DNA of 64,000 nucleotides from Agelaius tricolor (Eukaryota; Chordata; Aves; Passeriformes; Icteridae), in assembly GCA_023055355.1 (NCBI GenBank), contig JALJCS010000010.1, forward strand, positions 23,885,001 to 23,949,000. Direction: 5' to 3'. Shown in pieces: positions 59,862 through 64,000 of this stretch. A program made the position numbers and the translations under genes. Position 1 is the first letter of the stretch. Each line of letters begins with the position of its first letter. A model generated the notes under the pieces. It was not told the origin of the DNA, did no database searches, and was given only the letters and a program-made list of their open reading frames with translations.

Positions 59862-62800
59862 CTGCAAAAAGACAAAAAATGAAAAAAGAAAAGCCTGTAC
59901 TTTATGATAAAATGTTACTGTGTTTTCTTTTCAATCCCCTCAAAAGCAACAGTGGACAACTTTGTCCATCTGTGATAGTACACTAACTTGAGTAAAGCAC
60001 CTGAAATTCTGACTCAGATTCTTGTACCAGTGAGGCTGGGACAGGAACATTCCTGGAGCTGAAAGTTTTCCAAGGAATATCAATAAACTGAAATCGGTGA
60101 AGCTCCAACACGCTACATTTACAATACCAGGGCTTGGTCTTTTTTCACAACTAAAAGAGTACTTTAGACAAACCTGTACTAAAAAAAACTTTGGAAAGAG
60201 TGAATATTACAGATGGAAGTAATGCATTAGCAGTTGTCCAGAATTTGTTTAGACTTTTATCTGTAAACCTGCTGAAATGAGGATGCATCTGGAAAAAAAT
60301 GACACCAGCCCTTCCCATGCCACAAGATGTCACTGTGTTCTGTGAAGACATAACTACCAGGAAAACATTCTTCTATTAACCCTCTTCAAAACAGTGGCTT
60401 ATTTTAACATAGATTATTTTACAAAGCACACCCAAAAAGCCCCTAGCATTAGACCAGATTTTGGAATTTGTGTTGATAATGTGTCTGAGGTGGCATGTCA
60501 CCAAATGAAGTGACAGTCTCCCAATTCCAAGACTTTTCAGTGGGAGCCAGATTCCAGCTGCATTGAGAACCCAGGATGGAAATCAATAGGGAAGAGTCAT
60601 TTACCTAAGAGTAATGTGTAAATCCAGGGCAAGCTGTACTTAAACTTGAGGAAGAACAAAGATTATAGTAAAACAAGCTAGATACAAAAGCTAGTTATAT
60701 TTCATATTAATATGAAATCATTGTACCTAATTTATCAGTCAATTAATTGCTAAAATTTACCCTTTTTAAGATTGGAATATATTCAGTGACAAAGAGATGC
60801 TGGAGAATCTCTTGCAGCATATTTGGGCAAGATTAACTACTTCAGTTTTGTTGGGATTTTTTTTCATGCAAACCAGTATTGTAAGCTATGACTGTAGAAA
60901 CTGAAGCATATTCTTTGTATGTTTTCTCAGAAGGAATACAAAGATGGGTGGCAGTTACTAAGGGTGCATTTCTCATGTCCAGGGGAATTAGCAGATATGA
61001 AGTAATGACACGTTATAGGTGTGTAAGTCCCTAATGCTTTCTGGAATCCCATTGAAAAGTGAAAAGCAGCTGAAGGCATGAAACAGGGATTATCTCCCTA
61101 ACTCTGCCAAGCTTCTGAGCAACCACAGCCAAATCATTCTCTTCCACAACTAAATGGGGACAGTCACTTCCTTAGTACAACACTTCAAATTTGCTGATGC
61201 AGTGCAGTGTAACAGTGCCAAGGTATTACTGCTACTGATATCATTAACTCTGAAAAGGGTGATAGGTTACTAATACTTTACATAGGTAGAACAGGCTTGT
61301 CCCCTTGCTGTTTGTGGTTTCTTTCTCAGTTATAAAGCTGGTTATTCTTCTTCCTACATATTTCTCCTTGTTTTTCTTCCTCCAAGCCTTGCCTCCTATT
61401 GTACAAACATTCAGAGATGATGACAGCCCTGATTTCATATAACAGATTAGCAATGAAGTCCTGTCCAGTTGTTTATCTAGCCCAGCTGAACTCTTGCAAG
61501 GCAGGTGAGCAGGATGGGATAACAAAAGGCCAAGCAGTGATGAACTGAATGGGTGTCACCTCTCAGTCACACCTTTTCAGCATCGGCTGGCCCTTGTGAA
61601 TCTTGGCTATTTACTCTCAGCTGAAGCATTCTTGGAAGCAGACCTACAATCCTGAACAATCAGTTAACTGCTCCACTTCAGAGCTGGGGAAAAAAACCCA
61701 CCAAGTTAATCATAAATCTTGCTTTTCATCATTGGTATTTTAAACTGCAAACCTGACTCCCTATCAAGTTTGTCCTGTCCTTGATTGCCTGTCTACAGAA
61801 CCCAACCCATCAGAGTTCATCTACTGTCAACCTGAGCAGTCCCATTTCCAAAGAAAAGCTGCCCCTCTTCTGAGAACAGCACCACTGAGCCTTGTCCTCT
61901 GTGTCCTGCACCACTGACCTCAGTTTCAACTTGATACAATATCAGTTATCCAATAGGAAGCTCTGACTTCAGGAAAAAAAATCCAAAAAGACAACTCTGA
62001 ACATTTTTATTCAACTTTTTCCCCAAAACAGCTGTAGCACACACAAAAATGTCTGCTGCTCTCCAAAGTCTTCTGCCATTCCATTCTAAAAATAGCTTCT
62101 GTGCAATCAATCCCAATTGTTAAAGAGCTGGAGGAGCTGAGTGGAGGGCCTGGAGAGCTGCAATTAGTGCAGTAACTATAGCACTGAGTGTGTATCAATT
62201 AATGGCGCCCCACTACTGTTTCATAATACAAATAATTCAGGAAATGTAGCAAGACAGGAATTACTTCAGGAAATGTAGTTTATATGTTCATTATATAATT
62301 ATTTATATTTCTGATAGATGTGGTTTCTCAGACAAATTATTTATTTATTTAAAGTATTGCTTAAATAGATCTTCAGTAAAGCATTTTTCTGTCTCAACCC
62401 CTTGATTCATTTCCATCTGTTTTCAATACACTCAGAAAAGTTTCATTTTTAAAATGATCAAGCTTTTTGGAATATAATGAGATATGAAACCACTAGTATG
62501 GGGAGGGGCCCAAGTAGGAAATCTTGTTCTGTTTTGGGGCTTTTTTGTTAATGACCCAGTTTTCTGAACTCAAGCCTTGAGCCTTTCCAGGCAGAACACT
62601 TCATTTTCTCACTAGGCAACTTGATGTTTTACTGCTTTTCAAAAATAATAACAGATCTTCCCATTTGTACTTATCCCAGAAACCTTGGCTCTGGAGGTGG
62701 TTTTATTGTAAGTCTTGTTCTAACGGGACTGCCTGCATGAATGAGGAAACTCTGGTGACTTGCAAGGCCCTTACGAAGTTTTAGAAACAAACCCAATTTG

Positions 62801-64000
62801 TTTAGAATAGAGAAAAAGGCTTTTTTTCAGTATATCATGTTTACTTGCAATGCTTCACTGTGTGTGATAAATTTAGTATCCTCTGGTTTGCTATTTTATT
62901 TTTTACTAAACTCAAGATAACCTGAACTGTTTCTGTGGTGAGGTTTTTTTGTTTTGGCTTCGTTTTTTTTCAAAATACAGGAAGTAATTTTCAGAGATGC
63001 TCAGCTTCAGCTTCACCCTGAAAATGTGAATGGCTCTGGGACTGTTGGGTGTCTGTGACAGTTCTGTATTATTAGCATTCTGTACTGAAATAAGGGCCTG
63101 GCTTTGCCACGTGTTGTAAAACATGCAATTACCAAATGACTGAGCTTACAGTGCAGGAGTCAAGACAAAAGGAAGGGAACAGAAAGAGGTATTGCTCCTT
63201 ACAGGGAGAAGCTGAAGGACAGAAGGAGGGTTTGTAAAATGACAAATCAAAGCAGAAGACACAGCTCCATCCTGATTTCAGGGTTCAGAAGAAAGACAGG
63301 TACTTTCAAGTACAACAATAATATCCCTGTTTTCTGAATAAAGCTTAGAGCAGACATACTAAAAACTGACAGAAAAACTGGACAGCTTTTATTTGAATAA
63401 CTCTTAGTTGAATTTTAACAGTTTTAGGGCACTACTTGTAAACATGATCACTGCTATATCTCAGTGCTTCAAAATGCTTTTTGACATGAACAGGTATTTT
63501 AAAGGGGGCAACTCTTCTGAGACAGCATCTATTGCAGTTTCTATAATATGTTCTATTACATGTTATAAAGCATATAATCACATTTTCTCTAGGCTGTAAG
63601 GCTCTGTATGTAACTGCTCCTTCTGGAGAGAGCAGTGCCATAGCACCGAGGGCATTGGCACCTTCACTGCATAAGAGAGAGAACATCATCAATCTCTCCC
63701 AGAGAAAAGCTCACTGCCTGTTTCTGCAGCTCTGCAGGCAAGAGATTGCTTTGCTTTAATTCAGATCACATTAATATTAAAGCTTTAATTTTAGACGTTC
63801 ATAATAAATTTATGTTTGTGTATCATTGCAAAATTAAAATTTGCAAATTGACATTATTAATACATTGTCTTTTTTTTTTTCTAGAAGCTTTCACCCAAGA
63901 ATGAAAATCCTTTAGTTGTTAGTGTTTTGTAACACTATTTCATTTCTGTTACAAAGTGAATTCTTAAGTAGTAATAAATTAGCTTATTAAATAAATATAA
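59862..64000. other. Upstream of the kelch gene; no coding exon recognised
   Basis: Because the first coding exon has a strong splice acceptor at its 5' side, an untranslated leader exon should lie here or further right, but I cannot place it. The sequence is AT-rich, with a 20-base palindrome at 60699-60718. No CpG-rich promoter, repeat family or RNA gene was recognised. Confidence 0.6.

Overview
This is a vertebrate, very probably bird, chromosomal window. The genes are split into short exons with GT/AG introns. A minus-strand retroposon at about 6432-6566 joins a tRNA-Ile-like head to a CR1-type tail, which is the architecture I know from passerine SINEs of the TguSINE1 kind. No Alu or B1 elements are seen. 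Songbird is therefore the best guess, from one diagnostic element. Two protein genes point towards each other (tail to tail).

Left and centre (about 1-49630, plus strand): EPB41L5, the FERM-domain protein also called YMO1 or Lulu. I joined 24 consecutive coding exons from 8973 to the stop at 44862. Every junction keeps frame and together they encode 703 residues. The first roughly 60 residues and the promoter lie left of the window, so 1-8972 is intron. The first eleven exons here encode the rest of the FERM domain (F1 end, F2, F3) and the FERM-adjacent segment. The remaining exons encode a long, weakly conserved, probably disordered tail ending in the PDZ-type ligand TTEL. A GC-rich alternative terminal exon (29859-30036) gives a short isoform ending TMTTL. 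A long 3' untranslated region runs to about 49630 and holds two near-perfect hairpins downstream of a proximal poly(A) signal.

Intergenic (about 49631-53390): no gene recognised; it contains a GC-rich stretch at 51060-51660.

Right (53391-59861, minus strand): a seven-exon gene for a 444-residue kelch-repeat protein of about six blades. It has no BTB, F-box or transmembrane segment, and the last blade is interrupted by a long insertion. I cannot name it. I do not recall a kelch gene beside EPB41L5 in mammals, so its orthology and loss or retention are the most open question in this window. 59862-64000 is probably its first intron or 5' flank; no coding exon is recognised there.

The two genes share no evident pathway. 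EPB41L5 acts at cell junctions and focal adhesions (Crumbs, p120-catenin and paxillin partners; epithelial-mesenchymal transition). The kelch protein is likely a soluble protein-interaction scaffold. No tRNA gene, CRISPR, rRNA or prokaryotic feature is present.
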